NCBI GenBank assembly: GCA_003529325.1
Contig: DPVW01000030.1
Coordinates: forward strand, 1 to 12,623
Source of the DNA: Candidatus Latescibacterota bacterium
GTDB lineage: Bacteria > Latescibacterota > UBA2968 > UBA8231
DNA: 12,623 bases
Reading direction: 5' to 3'
Shown here: one piece after another, positions 1 to 6,670 of the stretch
Numbering within the stretch: position 1 is the stretch's first letter
How the letters are laid out: each line of letters opens with the position of its first letter
Made by a program: the position numbers and the translations under genes
The notes under the pieces: model-generated
What the model saw: the letters and a program-made list of their open reading frames with translations, nothing else
Told to the model about the DNA's origin: nothing
The model's database searches: none

Positions 1-54
1 GTGATTGTTACCGATGCCACCGAGACCCACAATTCCGATCTTCAGTTTCGCCAT
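1..54 (-). CDS. Gfo/Idh/MocA-family oxidoreductase, N-terminal fragment
   Basis: Only the first 18 codons lie in the window; the rest runs off the left edge. The translation MAKLKIGIVGLGGIGNNH holds the dinucleotide-binding fingerprint of the Rossmann fold (GxGGIG followed by His) typical of Gfo/Idh/MocA oxidoreductases, which use NAD(P) to oxidise or reduce sugars and cyclitols. The start is supported by a GGAG Shine-Dalgarno at 67-70, about 12 bases before the ATG and separated by an A-rich stretch. It lies 34 bases downstream of the Ldh_2-family gene on the same strand, so the two are probably co-transcribed. The substrate cannot be told from 18 residues, and another Rossmann-fold dehydrogenase remains possible. 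Confidence 0.75.
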   Translation of the reverse strand, partial: MAKLKIGIVGLGGIGNNH

Positions 55-88
55 CTTTTTTTAATTCTCCTTGGGTACTTTTGGTCAA

Positions 89-1150
89 CTAAATGGGAGC
101 GGGTGTTGCGATGCCCAGTTCGTCAGCCAGTGCCGCGATCTGATCCCAGGCGGTGGCATCCACATCCAATCCGTCCCGTTGTCGTTGCTGATACATCCGA
201 TGCGACTTCTCTCCGGGCAGCATGACCTCGTCGAAGCCCTCCATGGGCGGACACGACTTCAGCCAGTCGATGAACCGATCGACCTCGTCATGAAACTCAG
301 GCAGGTCTCTGAAGGCGGCGATGTCGAATACCGTAAGAAATAGAGCATTCCCGGTCTCCGGAGAATCTTGTTGGCTGCAGCCACCCCCCGACAAGCCGCC
401 GGCGAGAATATCGATGATCAGGGACAGTCCGAAGCCCTTGTGCCCAACCAGCGGAAATCCGAGTGGCAACATGGCTCCCGGTGGGGGTCCGTAGTAGTCG
501 TCGACATTCGTTGTCGGCTGTCCTGCGGCATCGATGATACTGCCCTCAGGGGCCGGCATCTGCTTGTTCTTGTAGTCGCGCAGGGCACCCCCCGACGTCA
601 TACTCGTCGTCATGTCCAGCACGATGGGCCAGTCCCGCTTTGTCGGAATGCCGACGGCGAGGGGGTTGGTCGGCAGCCGACGCTCGCGACCACCGTAGGG
701 TGCGACCGCCAGATCAGCACCGTGCCCATTGGCGCAGAGAATGGCGATCAGATTGCCCTGACGAGCGACGATGTCGACGAAGCGACCCAGACGAGCCACG
801 TGATTGCAGTCTTTCACCGTCATCGCCACCAGCGCCCGTGTCTGCGCCCGCTCGATGGCCAACTCGATGGCGCGCGTCGCCGTCACAGGGCCGAAATTCC
901 AACCACCACTTACCTGGATAACGCCATCTTTTTCCCGCAGAATCTCGAGGGGGGCCCCGGCCTTCACCTGACCTTCACGGACCATGTTCGTGTACTGAGG
1001 AAAGCGCAATACGGAATGTGTGTCGTGCCCCAGAAGGCCGGCCTCGACCATGTGGTCGGCTACCAGTTCGGCCTCGTCAGCGGGTACACCCACGTGGGTG
1101 AAGAGGCTGCTGCCCAGAAGCCTCAGGTCGGCGGCTTGGAATCGGGGCAT
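89..1150 (-). CDS. Malate/L-lactate dehydrogenase family (Ldh_2) oxidoreductase
   Basis: This 353-residue protein has the usual length of the Ldh_2 family (COG2055), soluble NAD(P)-dependent enzymes acting on malate, lactate, ureidoglycolate, sulfolactate or 2,3-diketogulonate. Family hallmarks appear in order: GHDTHSVLRFPQY (41-53, with the conserved Arg49), the NHVARLG segment with the presumed catalytic His117, TNPLAVGIP (161-169), LDMTTS (178-183) leading into a PEGSIIDAAGQPTTN stretch (201-215), and GHKGFGLSLIIDILAGGLSGGG (237-257), which shapes the cofactor site. The ATG lies 8 bases after the upstream gene's stop, and a GAGGG overlapping that stop (1163-1167) can serve as ribosome binding site, so translational coupling is likely. 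The Gfo/Idh/MocA gene follows 34 bases later. The exact substrate is not predictable from sequence alone. Confidence 0.9.
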   Translation of the reverse strand: MPRFQAADLRLLGSSLFTHVGVPADEAELVADHMVEAGLLGHDTHSVLRFPQYTNMVREGQVKAGAPLEILREKDGVIQVSGGWNFGPVTATRAIELAIERAQTRALVAMTVKDCNHVARLGRFVDIVARQGNLIAILCANGHGADLAVAPYGGRERRLPTNPLAVGIPTKRDWPIVLDMTTSMTSGGALRDYKNKQMPAPEGSIIDAAGQPTTNVDDYYGPPPGAMLPLGFPLVGHKGFGLSLIIDILAGGLSGGGCSQQDSPETGNALFLTVFDIAAFRDLPEFHDEVDRFIDWLKSCPPMEGFDEVMLPGEKSHRMYQQRQRDGLDVDATAWDQIAALADELGIATPAPI

Positions 1151-1158
1151 CCTTATCG

Positions 1159-2418
1159 CTAGCCCTCAGCCCGGCCGCTGGGCATGATCACGAGCAGAGC
1201 ATTGACCACCGACCGTTCCCCCGTCGGATCGGACGGGCGGTTGACGACCTGCTCGCGCACGACCATCGTCGTCTGCCCCCCACCGTCAAGATTGATCGCC
1301 TGGTGCGCACTGGTCCGCGACGTTGTGAACAGCTGCAACTGTGTCGACATCAGGTGCGCCAACTCCTCCAGTGACATGCCGACACTGTGGCCCGGTTGAC
1401 GGCCGTCGACGGTGACAAGGAACAGTCGCTTTTCATCCCGCGAGAAACCGATGGCGGTGCGTGGATGGCGGTCGGTGGCAAAGCTGGCACTCAGACTCTC
1501 CTGCTCATGCTCAATGGAGGGCACACCATCGCGCACGATACGGGGCCCCCCACCGATGGCCTCGCGCAGCACCTCATCTGCAGGTGGCAGCATGGTGTAC
1601 AGCTGCACCGTATCACCCGGCGAGATCGTGTGCGACTGGGCGAAATCGGCGCCACCGGCTACCAACCATTGGCGCGCACCCAGCTTCAGTGGCCAGACCT
1701 GCCGGCGCACCTGCATAACCCGCGCCGAAACCGTGTCGTTGATCACCGTACACACCGAATCCAGGCTCTGTAGGAAGAAGCCCACTGGCGCACGCACCGA
1801 ATCGGCGGTGGCGTAGCGGTTGTAGTAGGTCAGTTCGTCGCTGGCCCGTGGCTTTCGGTTCAGATGCGATACAACCAGCACGTGTCCGGACTTGGTGATC
1901 AGACCGGCGCGCATGGCGAACACCCCTGCCAGGGGCCTACCCGTTTCGGTAATGGCGAAGGCGGAACGCGGCTGCGGCTCTTCCATCAACTCGCCGGCGT
2001 GAATCTGCAGCCCCGAGGAGCGGCTCGGCGTACCGAAAAAGAAGTCGCCGTTGATCGCTGCCAGCGCCCCGGCGGCCAGTTCACTCGTCTTCGATACACC
2101 GGACTCATCATTCCTGGCCCGCGCCGTCTGCAGACGTACCCCTGCCGCCCAGGCTTGCTCGAGATCTACCTCGACCACGTGAATCGCCCAGGGGCCCTCG
2201 ATCAGATGCACGGCATGGTGCCATACACCCGGGGCGAGCTCTTCGGAATCGGCGGGAATGCTTGGCCCGCGGCAACCCAGAAGAACGGCCAATACGAGAC
2301 CACCGGCCGCGGAGGCCTGTGCGCGGGGCAGCAGCAAGAGAGATGTCAGGTTGGGCGTCCGGTCACGAGTCGTGGGTGATCGTACGAAGGCAGAAAGTAC
2401 CCCGCCCACACGATGCAA
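1159..2418 (-). CDS. NAGPA-domain (phosphodiester glycosidase family) lipoprotein
   Basis: The C-terminal two thirds match the NAGPA/phosphodiester glycosidase fold (PF09992, COG4632). Visible motifs are an AINGDFFF stretch, RHPRTAIGFS, LFLVTVDGRQPGHSVGMSLEELA, AINLDGGGQTTMV (the LDGGG core) and a closing NRPSDPTGERSVVNALLV. Known members cleave GlcNAc-phosphodiester links or related sugar phosphodiesters; the substrate here is unknown. A hydrophobic run (GGLVLAVLLGC, Cys49) forms a lipobox, so the mature protein is probably an envelope lipoprotein. The start is doubtful. The longest frame opens with TTG at 2418 and carries about 30 odd residues before the signal peptide, while a TTG at 2337 would give a normal lipoprotein signal of about 392 residues in total; neither has a good Shine-Dalgarno. 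It follows the polymerase hybrid gene by 45 bases and precedes the Ldh_2 gene by 8. Confidence 0.85.
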   Translation of the reverse strand: MHRVGGVLSAFVRSPTTRDRTPNLTSLLLLPRAQASAAGGLVLAVLLGCRGPSIPADSEELAPGVWHHAVHLIEGPWAIHVVEVDLEQAWAAGVRLQTARARNDESGVSKTSELAAGALAAINGDFFFGTPSRSSGLQIHAGELMEEPQPRSAFAITETGRPLAGVFAMRAGLITKSGHVLVVSHLNRKPRASDELTYYNRYATADSVRAPVGFFLQSLDSVCTVINDTVSARVMQVRRQVWPLKLGARQWLVAGGADFAQSHTISPGDTVQLYTMLPPADEVLREAIGGGPRIVRDGVPSIEHEQESLSASFATDRHPRTAIGFSRDEKRLFLVTVDGRQPGHSVGMSLEELAHLMSTQLQLFTTSRTSAHQAINLDGGGQTTMVVREQVVNRPSDPTGERSVVNALLVIMPSGRAEG

Positions 2419-2463
2419 GTCAAGCGTTTGTAGGAAGTTGCGACCCTTTCATGCAGATCGGTC

Positions 2464-4116
2464 TCAATGCACGAGAAGCAGACGTTGGACGGACCGTTGC
2501 CCTGCAGCATCAAGAACGACGAAATAGACCCCGGAGTGGGCGACACGACCGTCCTCATCTCGTCCATTCCAGAGGATGCGATGCACACCGGCAGGCATGC
2601 TTTGAGAGCGCAGAACTCGGATGACCTGACCCAGAAGGTTATGCACGACAAGCTCGACGGACGCTGGAGCGGGCAGAGCGAGCAGGATGACGGTCTCCGC
2701 GTTGAACGGGTTTGGATACGGTTGCAGCAGCAATGGCCGGTTGGGAAGCAGCACGGCGGCGCGCTCACGAAAATGGTTGGTCGTGCAGGTGACGGCGACG
2801 CGCTCCTGGCCCCACCGCTCGGCGATGAATTTTTGCACCTCGTCACGCTCGTCCCAGCCGAAATCAAGGTCCGCATCCGGGGGCGAAGCACGGTCTTCAT
2901 TGAGAAACCGCTGGAAGTAGAGATCGTAACGGATCGGGTCGAGGTCGCTGACACCGATGTTGTAGAATGTGATGCTGTTGGCGGCACTGCCGCGCAGGAT
3001 GGTGCAGTCCGTTGGCCTGCGATACCCCGTCCCGAGACGCGTATTGGCCCAGTCGCGGATCTCTTTGACGATGAGGAAATACGAGGGGTAACCGAGCTTC
3101 TCGATTGTTGCCAGCTCCATCTGCTGGATGTTACGCGCTTTGGTGTAGTTGGGCCCGCCCCCGTAGTGGCGCTCCAGGCCTGCCCAGGCCAGTTGCGCCA
3201 GGTGACCCTCCGGTGTCTCTCCGCCGGGCACATCGATGCGTGGCATGATCCACTCCCCAAGCGCCAGCTCGATGGAGCCGCACTCCTCGGCGATGCGCTC
3301 GGCATTGGCCAGGGCCTGCGGGTGACTGGGGAACGCCGCCGCCATCTCATCGGTTGTGCGTAGCGTCGCCCCGGGTGCGGCGCACTCGCCCTCGCGCAGG
3401 CGGGACGTCGTCGAGTTGAGCCCGATTGCGGTCAGCACCTGATGCGTGGCCCAGTCACCGCGCTCGAGGAAATAGCTGTCGTTGGTCGCCACCAATGGGA
3501 TCTGCAGGGCTGTTGCCACCGCCTCGACCTCGCGACTGCGACGACGCGTGGCGGTGCTGTTGTTGACGAGTTCGGCGAATAGATTTGGGCGATTCGGCGT
3601 CGACACCAGAGAACCCAGCAGTCCCGGTGACGACGTGATCAGCACGAGGTCGGGCCATTCACGCTGAAACAGACTCTCGAAGAGGAATGTGTCCGCCGAC
3701 AGGTGCCGCTCGGTGATGATGTCACACAGATCCGCATATCCCTGGGCATTTCGGGCGAGCAGCACGAGACGCTCGCGCCGGTGCGATCCAGCGCCGTCCG
3801 CACGGGGCGCCAACTCGGCGGGATCGGTGCCAGTCGGCGGCGCCGGCACGACGGCCCCCTCGCCTGCACACCGGCGCATGCGTGCCGCCAACACCTCTCC
3901 CATTCGGGGTTCGGTCAGCTCTACTCCCAGAATGGGTCGAATGCCCTGCCGACGACATTCCTCATAATGAAGAATCAGACCGGACATGCGATCCGTGTCG
4001 GTCAGTGCCGCCGCCGGCATCCCCAGGTCCATCGCTCTCCCCACGAATTCAGGAACACTGGGGACGCCGGCGTGGAACGAAAATGATGAATGACTGTGCA
4101 GGTGGACGAAGCTCAT
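2464..4116 (-). CDS. Truncated DnaE-type DNA polymerase III alpha fused to a FlgD-like/T9SS-type C-terminal module
   Basis: Residues 1-455 of this 550-residue ORF are the front of a C-family polymerase, closest in style to error-prone DnaE2. They include a PHP domain (VHLHSHSSFSF at 4-14, ALTDTDRMSG at 37-46, PILGVELT at 61-68), the RGSAANS loop (375-381) and the PDADLDF motif (413-419) carrying the first two catalytic Asp. Homology stops just after TCTTNHFRERAAV. Fingers, third catalytic Asp, thumb and clamp-binding parts (about 600 residues) are absent. Residues about 464-550 are instead a FlgD-Ig-like module: YPNPFN (467-472), NLLGQVIRVL, AGVHRILWNGRDEDG, SGVYFVVL. There is no signal peptide, so a secretion tail here makes little sense. 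The ATG at 4116 is chosen because GAGG (4125-4128) sits 8 bases upstream and the PHP homology begins there; an upstream in-frame extension to 4209 runs through the promoter. Deletion fusion or assembly chimera are both possible. DNA synthesis activity is not expected. Confidence 0.88.
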   Translation of the reverse strand: MSFVHLHSHSSFSFHAGVPSVPEFVGRAMDLGMPAAALTDTDRMSGLILHYEECRRQGIRPILGVELTEPRMGEVLAARMRRCAGEGAVVPAPPTGTDPAELAPRADGAGSHRRERLVLLARNAQGYADLCDIITERHLSADTFLFESLFQREWPDLVLITSSPGLLGSLVSTPNRPNLFAELVNNSTATRRRSREVEAVATALQIPLVATNDSYFLERGDWATHQVLTAIGLNSTTSRLREGECAAPGATLRTTDEMAAAFPSHPQALANAERIAEECGSIELALGEWIMPRIDVPGGETPEGHLAQLAWAGLERHYGGGPNYTKARNIQQMELATIEKLGYPSYFLIVKEIRDWANTRLGTGYRRPTDCTILRGSAANSITFYNIGVSDLDPIRYDLYFQRFLNEDRASPPDADLDFGWDERDEVQKFIAERWGQERVAVTCTTNHFRERAAVLLPNRPLLLQPYPNPFNAETVILLALPAPASVELVVHNLLGQVIRVLRSQSMPAGVHRILWNGRDEDGRVAHSGVYFVVLDAAGQRSVQRLLLVH

Positions 4117-4124
4117 GTTCTCAT

Positions 4125-4128
4125 CCTC
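4125..4128 (-). promoter_or_regulatory. Ribosome binding site deciding the start of the polymerase hybrid
   Basis: GAGG, within GAGGATGAGAAC on the minus strand, lies 8 bases before the ATG at 4116. It supports that ATG over the longer frame that would start at 4209 inside the promoter. Confidence 0.6.
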
Positions 4129-4144
4129 ACATTGCCTGCACAAA

Positions 4145-4173
4145 TGTATACTTCTCCGTTGCGACCGGGTCAA
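4145..4173 (-). promoter_or_regulatory. Probable sigma70-type promoter for the polymerase hybrid run
   Basis: On the minus strand TTGACC (4173-4168, 5/6 to consensus) and TATACA (4150-4145, 4/6) are separated by exactly 17 bases. Transcription would start near 4138, giving a leader of about 22 bases that contains the GAGG ribosome binding site. The terminator of the preceding gene lies just upstream (4194-4224), so this promoter probably begins a new unit covering 4116 down to the left edge. I saw no recognisable LexA box, although dnaE2 genes are often SOS-controlled. Confidence 0.5.
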
Positions 4174-4193
4174 CGGGTTTCTTCGTCGGAGAC

Positions 4194-4224
4194 AAAAAAA
4201 CCCGCACATCCGAGGATGTGCGGG
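4194..4224 (-). terminator. Rho-independent terminator after the coiled-coil gene
   Basis: Minus strand: a perfect 10-bp stem, CCCGCACATC / GATGTGCGGG, with the 4-base loop CTCG, followed directly by seven T. It lies 35 bases past the stop of the coiled-coil gene and insulates it from the polymerase hybrid downstream. Confidence 0.88.
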
Positions 4225-4259
4225 CCGATTTCTGTACCGAATGAGGGTTGGTCGGTCGC

Positions 4260-4580
4260 TCAGGCGGCTTCTGTCAACTCGGACTTACGCTGACGCAGTC
4301 CGGTGGCGACGGTGATCACCTTGCCGTCCTCCGCCTTTAGCGCCTTGAGCTCATCAAACAGGTCAGCCAGAAGCTCCCGTTTGTCTGTGCGCAGGCGGGT
4401 GAAGGCACGCTTCTCGCGCTGTGCCAGTTGCGAATCATCAACCAGATCGGCGACCTGGCGGCGCATCTGTTCGGCTTGCATCTCGAGTTGAAAGGCATTC
4501 TGGCGCGCCTCGCCGAGGCGCTGACCCTCAGACAAGCGAGCACGGGAATGAAGTCCATGAGTCCTCCTCAAGCAGGCCAT
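4260..4580 (-). CDS. Small coiled-coil protein of unknown function
   Basis: The 106-residue frame is charged and helical from about residue 16 to the end (SEGQRLGEARQNAFQLEMQ, AEQMRRQVADLV, LAQREKRAFTRLRTDKRELL, LFDELKALKAEDG), with heptad-like spacing of Leu, Met and Val. I do not recognise a family. No signal peptide or membrane segment is seen, so it is probably cytoplasmic. A strong terminator follows the stop. The start is in conflict: the ATG at 4580 has no Shine-Dalgarno, while a perfect AGGAGG (4563-4568) precedes an ATG at 4558 in another frame, whose translation (MDFIPVLACL...) soon becomes non-helical and Arg/Ser-rich. A single-base indel between about 4558 and 4530 would join that start to the coiled coil. 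Either the N-terminus is misread here or the gene is frameshifted. Confidence 0.6.
   Translation of the reverse strand: MACLRRTHGLHSRARLSEGQRLGEARQNAFQLEMQAEQMRRQVADLVDDSQLAQREKRAFTRLRTDKRELLADLFDELKALKAEDGKVITVATGLRQRKSELTEAA
4563..4568 (-). promoter_or_regulatory. Strong Shine-Dalgarno pointing to an out-of-frame ATG
   Basis: AGGAGG on the minus strand, 4 bases upstream of the ATG at 4558. It is the best ribosome binding site near the coiled-coil gene, yet that ATG is in a different frame from the helical protein. Confidence 0.5.
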
Positions 4581-4773
4581 TGATAAAGTCGCTCTGCAGG
4601 CACCTGTCGAAAGGGCCGGCCGTAGCCCAGATGGGCATAGCCCGCAGGGCTCATCAACGGGCTGTTAGTTCCTCCGGGTTGCCCCTGAAGGCGGCAGCTG
4701 TCGACGGCTACCACCGGGCACTGTCGGTACTATCGGCAGATGGACGATTTTCCCTAGTGAGATAAAGCAGCCT
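4581..4773 (-). other. Gene-free region; structured leader of the coiled-coil gene
   Basis: No convincing ORF is present. On the minus strand, two small hairpins stand in tandem about 50-75 bases before the coiled-coil gene: AGCCC-TGC-GGGCT (4653-4641) and GCCCA-TC-TGGGC (4637-4626). The repeated AGCCC/GGGCT arms can also pair crosswise. An imperfect inverted repeat at about 4723-4741 (7 of 9 arm positions) lies further upstream. I do not recognise a known riboswitch, and no clear promoter is seen. Confidence 0.35.
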
Positions 4774-4806
4774 AAAAAAAAGCCCGACGGGTTGCTCCCG
4801 GCGGGC
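4774..4806 (-). terminator. Rho-independent terminator of the lactonase gene
   Basis: Minus strand: GCCCGCCGGG / CCCGTCGGGC pair with one internal mismatch around a 5-base loop (AGCAA), followed by eight T. It begins 27 bases after the lactonase stop. Confidence 0.85.
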
Positions 4807-4832
4807 CTCGAATCGATGTCTTGTGGGGCGCG

Positions 4833-5852
4833 CTACTGTCCGCCCAAGTCGAGGGCCAGTACCCAAGCCGGATTGTTACCCACCTCGTAGACCTCCAGTG
4901 GCTCCAGGTGCCCGGTCTCGTCGTCGATGCGATACGTCGCCAGTTTGCCTGAGCTCTGACCGGCGGCGATCAGATAGGCACCGTCGGGGTCGAGGGTGAA
5001 AGCCCGCGGTGTCGCCTCCGTCGGTGTATGGCCGATCGCCTCAAGGGCGCCCGTGGTGCCGTCCACCGCAAAGGCTGCAATCGAGTCGTGACCGCGGTTG
5101 GATGCATAGACATACTCGCCTGTCGGCGTGATGCGGATCTCGGCGGCGGTATTTTCGCCCTCGAATCCAGCGGGCAGAGTCGATAGGGTCTGCACTTCGG
5201 TGAGCGTGCCCTCTTCGGTGTCGATGCTGTAGGTGGTGACGCTGGAGCCCTGCTCGTTGACGAAGTGCACGACGTCCATGGAATCGTTGAAACAGAAATG
5301 CCGGGGCCCCACGCCTTCTGGGGGTGTCACCTTACCGGCGGCGTTGGAGGACAGGCGCCCGGTCTTTTCGTCGAACCGGAACTGGTGGATCAAGTTGGGA
5401 CCGGCCGTGTGCGGCACGAAAGCGAATCGATTGGAGGGATCGGTCTGGATCGAATGTGCGCGCTCCGCCGTTTTGACCGACATCACCGCCGGTGTGCCGA
5501 CCGAACCATCTCGGCGAATGGGGTGCACCGCCGCCATGCCGGCTCGATAGTATGAAGTAAATAGAAACCGACCTGTGCGATCCGTGGAGATATAGACGGG
5601 TTCCGCCTCCAGTGGCGCCGTCCCGAGGGGTGCCAGACGACCACTGGCCCTGTCGATGCGAAAAGCTGCTACCTGACGACCGTCGCGAAGGGCGGTGTAG
5701 AGAAAGCGCTGTTGCGGGTCGACGCACATGGCGGTGGGCCCGGAGCCAACCGCGACGACGGCGTGCGTGTCGAGAGCGCCGGTTTCCGGGTCCATCGAGA
5801 AGACATTTACCCGGTCCTCGGAGCTGACGGAAACGTATACGTAGTAGGGCAT
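4833..5852 (-). CDS. Lactonase family protein (6-phosphogluconolactonase-like beta-propeller)
   Basis: The 339-residue protein has the length and repeat pattern of the seven-bladed lactonase family (COG2706, PF10282), whose best known member hydrolyses 6-phosphogluconolactone in the pentose phosphate pathway; many members act on other lactones. Blade-like repeats recur, such as YVYVSVSSEDRVNVFSMDPETGAL, RFLYTALRDGRQVAAFRID, GRFLFTSYYRAGMAAVHPI and GEYVYASNRGHDSIAAFAVD. Signature segments FAFVPHTAGPNLIHQFRFD and GVGPRHFCFN are present. No signal peptide is seen, so it is cytosolic. The ATG at 5852 is preceded by AAGGAG (5858-5863) at 5 bases. A terminator follows the stop, so the gene is monocistronic. 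A foldable inverted repeat overlaps its ribosome binding site. The specific lactone is not known. Confidence 0.88.
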   Translation of the reverse strand: MPYYVYVSVSSEDRVNVFSMDPETGALDTHAVVAVGSGPTAMCVDPQQRFLYTALRDGRQVAAFRIDRASGRLAPLGTAPLEAEPVYISTDRTGRFLFTSYYRAGMAAVHPIRRDGSVGTPAVMSVKTAERAHSIQTDPSNRFAFVPHTAGPNLIHQFRFDEKTGRLSSNAAGKVTPPEGVGPRHFCFNDSMDVVHFVNEQGSSVTTYSIDTEEGTLTEVQTLSTLPAGFEGENTAAEIRITPTGEYVYASNRGHDSIAAFAVDGTTGALEAIGHTPTEATPRAFTLDPDGAYLIAAGQSSGKLATYRIDDETGHLEPLEVYEVGNNPAWVLALDLGGQ

Positions 5853-5857
5853 CGGTG

Positions 5858-5884
5858 CTCCTTATCTCAATTGAGGGGATAAAG
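5858..5884 (-). promoter_or_regulatory. Inverted repeat covering the lactonase ribosome binding site
   Basis: On the minus strand CTTTATC (5884-5878) can pair with GATAAGG (5866-5860) across an 11-base loop, with one G-U pair. The 3' arm takes in most of the AAGGAG ribosome binding site. Inside the loop region lies a perfect 10-bp palindrome, CTCAATTGAG (5866-5875). This may be an RNA hairpin that limits translation or a DNA operator near the start; the sequence cannot decide. Confidence 0.35.
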
Positions 5885-5972
5885 ATACGGGCTTGCCGGG
5901 ATCTGCGCCGCCCCCCACGCGTCTGTCTGCCAGCACCCACCCACAACCCATAACAGATAAGTCGTCTGGCGT

Positions 5973-6617
5973 ATGAAGTTTTCCCTCTGTGTTGTCACGC
6001 TGAGCGTCGTCACAGCTCTGGCGACGCCCATCTCCGCTCAGATCCTGCGCCTCGGTGTGGAAGGCCACCCCTGGGGCGAGGCCTTGGAGGCCCGCGTAGG
6101 TGATATCATCGGTGTGCAGATCATCGCCGATTTCCAGAGTCAGCGCGCCACTGGATTGGCGGCCTACCTCAGTCTCCCGGAGGATCTCTTTCAGGTTCAG
6201 GATCTCGGCCTGTCCGGTCAACAGGGCACCCAGCCCTTCCGTAAGGGGCCGTTGTTTGCTGGCGCCCATCTGCAGATCAACCGCCTGTTGCCGGAAAGCG
6301 ACGATGTCGCCGCCGCAGTCCCGGGACAACAGCTCGATCTGGCGGCACTCTTCGGGCTGGACAGCGTCGGCGAGGCCGACGCCAAAGGGGTTGTGGCGAC
6401 CTTCGAAGTCCTCGTGCTCGGCGCTGCGGACCGAGCGGTGCTGCGTATCGACGACAGCCCGATCCGCGAGACCAAGATGGTGCTCTCCGACGGCCGCTCG
6501 GAACGCCACTTTCAGAGGACGGAGGATCTCGAGATTTCGATCATCGACCCCATCGCCAGTCAGGTTGGTGCCTGGGGTTGGGGCCTGGTAAAGGGGCGGC
6601 ACCCGTCCGGTTCGTAG
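5973..6617 (+). CDS. Secreted beta-rich protein of unknown function (cohesin-like fold possible)
   Basis: The 214-residue protein begins with a clear Sec signal peptide: MKF, a hydrophobic run to about residue 18, then ISA followed by the mature sequence near residue 23. The mature part alternates short hydrophobic strands (VGDIIGVQIIADF, GLAAYLSLPEDLFQVQDL, VVATFEVLVLG, AVLRIDDSP) in a way that recalls cohesin-like beta-sandwiches, where an opening VGD stretch and a mid-domain LP stretch are common. This is a pattern match by eye, not a firm family assignment. No dockerin, lipobox or membrane anchor is seen. No strong Shine-Dalgarno precedes the ATG, but the signal peptide supports the start. 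It is divergent from the lactonase gene (120-base gap) and 53 bases upstream of the propeller gene, so it may share a transcript with the latter. Confidence 0.7.
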   Translation: MKFSLCVVTLSVVTALATPISAQILRLGVEGHPWGEALEARVGDIIGVQIIADFQSQRATGLAAYLSLPEDLFQVQDLGLSGQQGTQPFRKGPLFAGAHLQINRLLPESDDVAAAVPGQQLDLAALFGLDSVGEADAKGVVATFEVLVLGAADRAVLRIDDSPIRETKMVLSDGRSERHFQRTEDLEISIIDPIASQVGAWGWGLVKGRHPSGS

Positions 6618-6670
6618 ATCGTTAACCGTCGCAGCGGGTCGCGTGCCTTGCTGTTTCGTATGCTTGCCGC

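Noticed and set aside
368..1162. A long plus-strand ORF opposite the Ldh_2 gene
   Set aside because: It mirrors a well-supported gene, has an Arg/His/Gln-rich composition with no domain, and is the usual antisense frame of GC-rich DNA.
2346..3350. A 334-codon minus-strand ORF in another frame over the polymerase/NAGPA junction
   Set aside because: Its translation is rich in Ser, Arg and Pro and lacks motifs, while the other minus frame carries the polymerase and YPNPFN motifs.
2467..3363. A 298-codon plus-strand ORF opposite the polymerase hybrid
   Set aside because: It is antisense to clear PHP/polymerase coding sequence and shows no family motif; high GC creates such open frames.
4105..4180. 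A LexA box in front of the DnaE2-like hybrid
   Set aside because: No match to the LexA motifs I know (CTGT-N8-ACAG or GAAC-N4-GTTC types) was found near the promoter.
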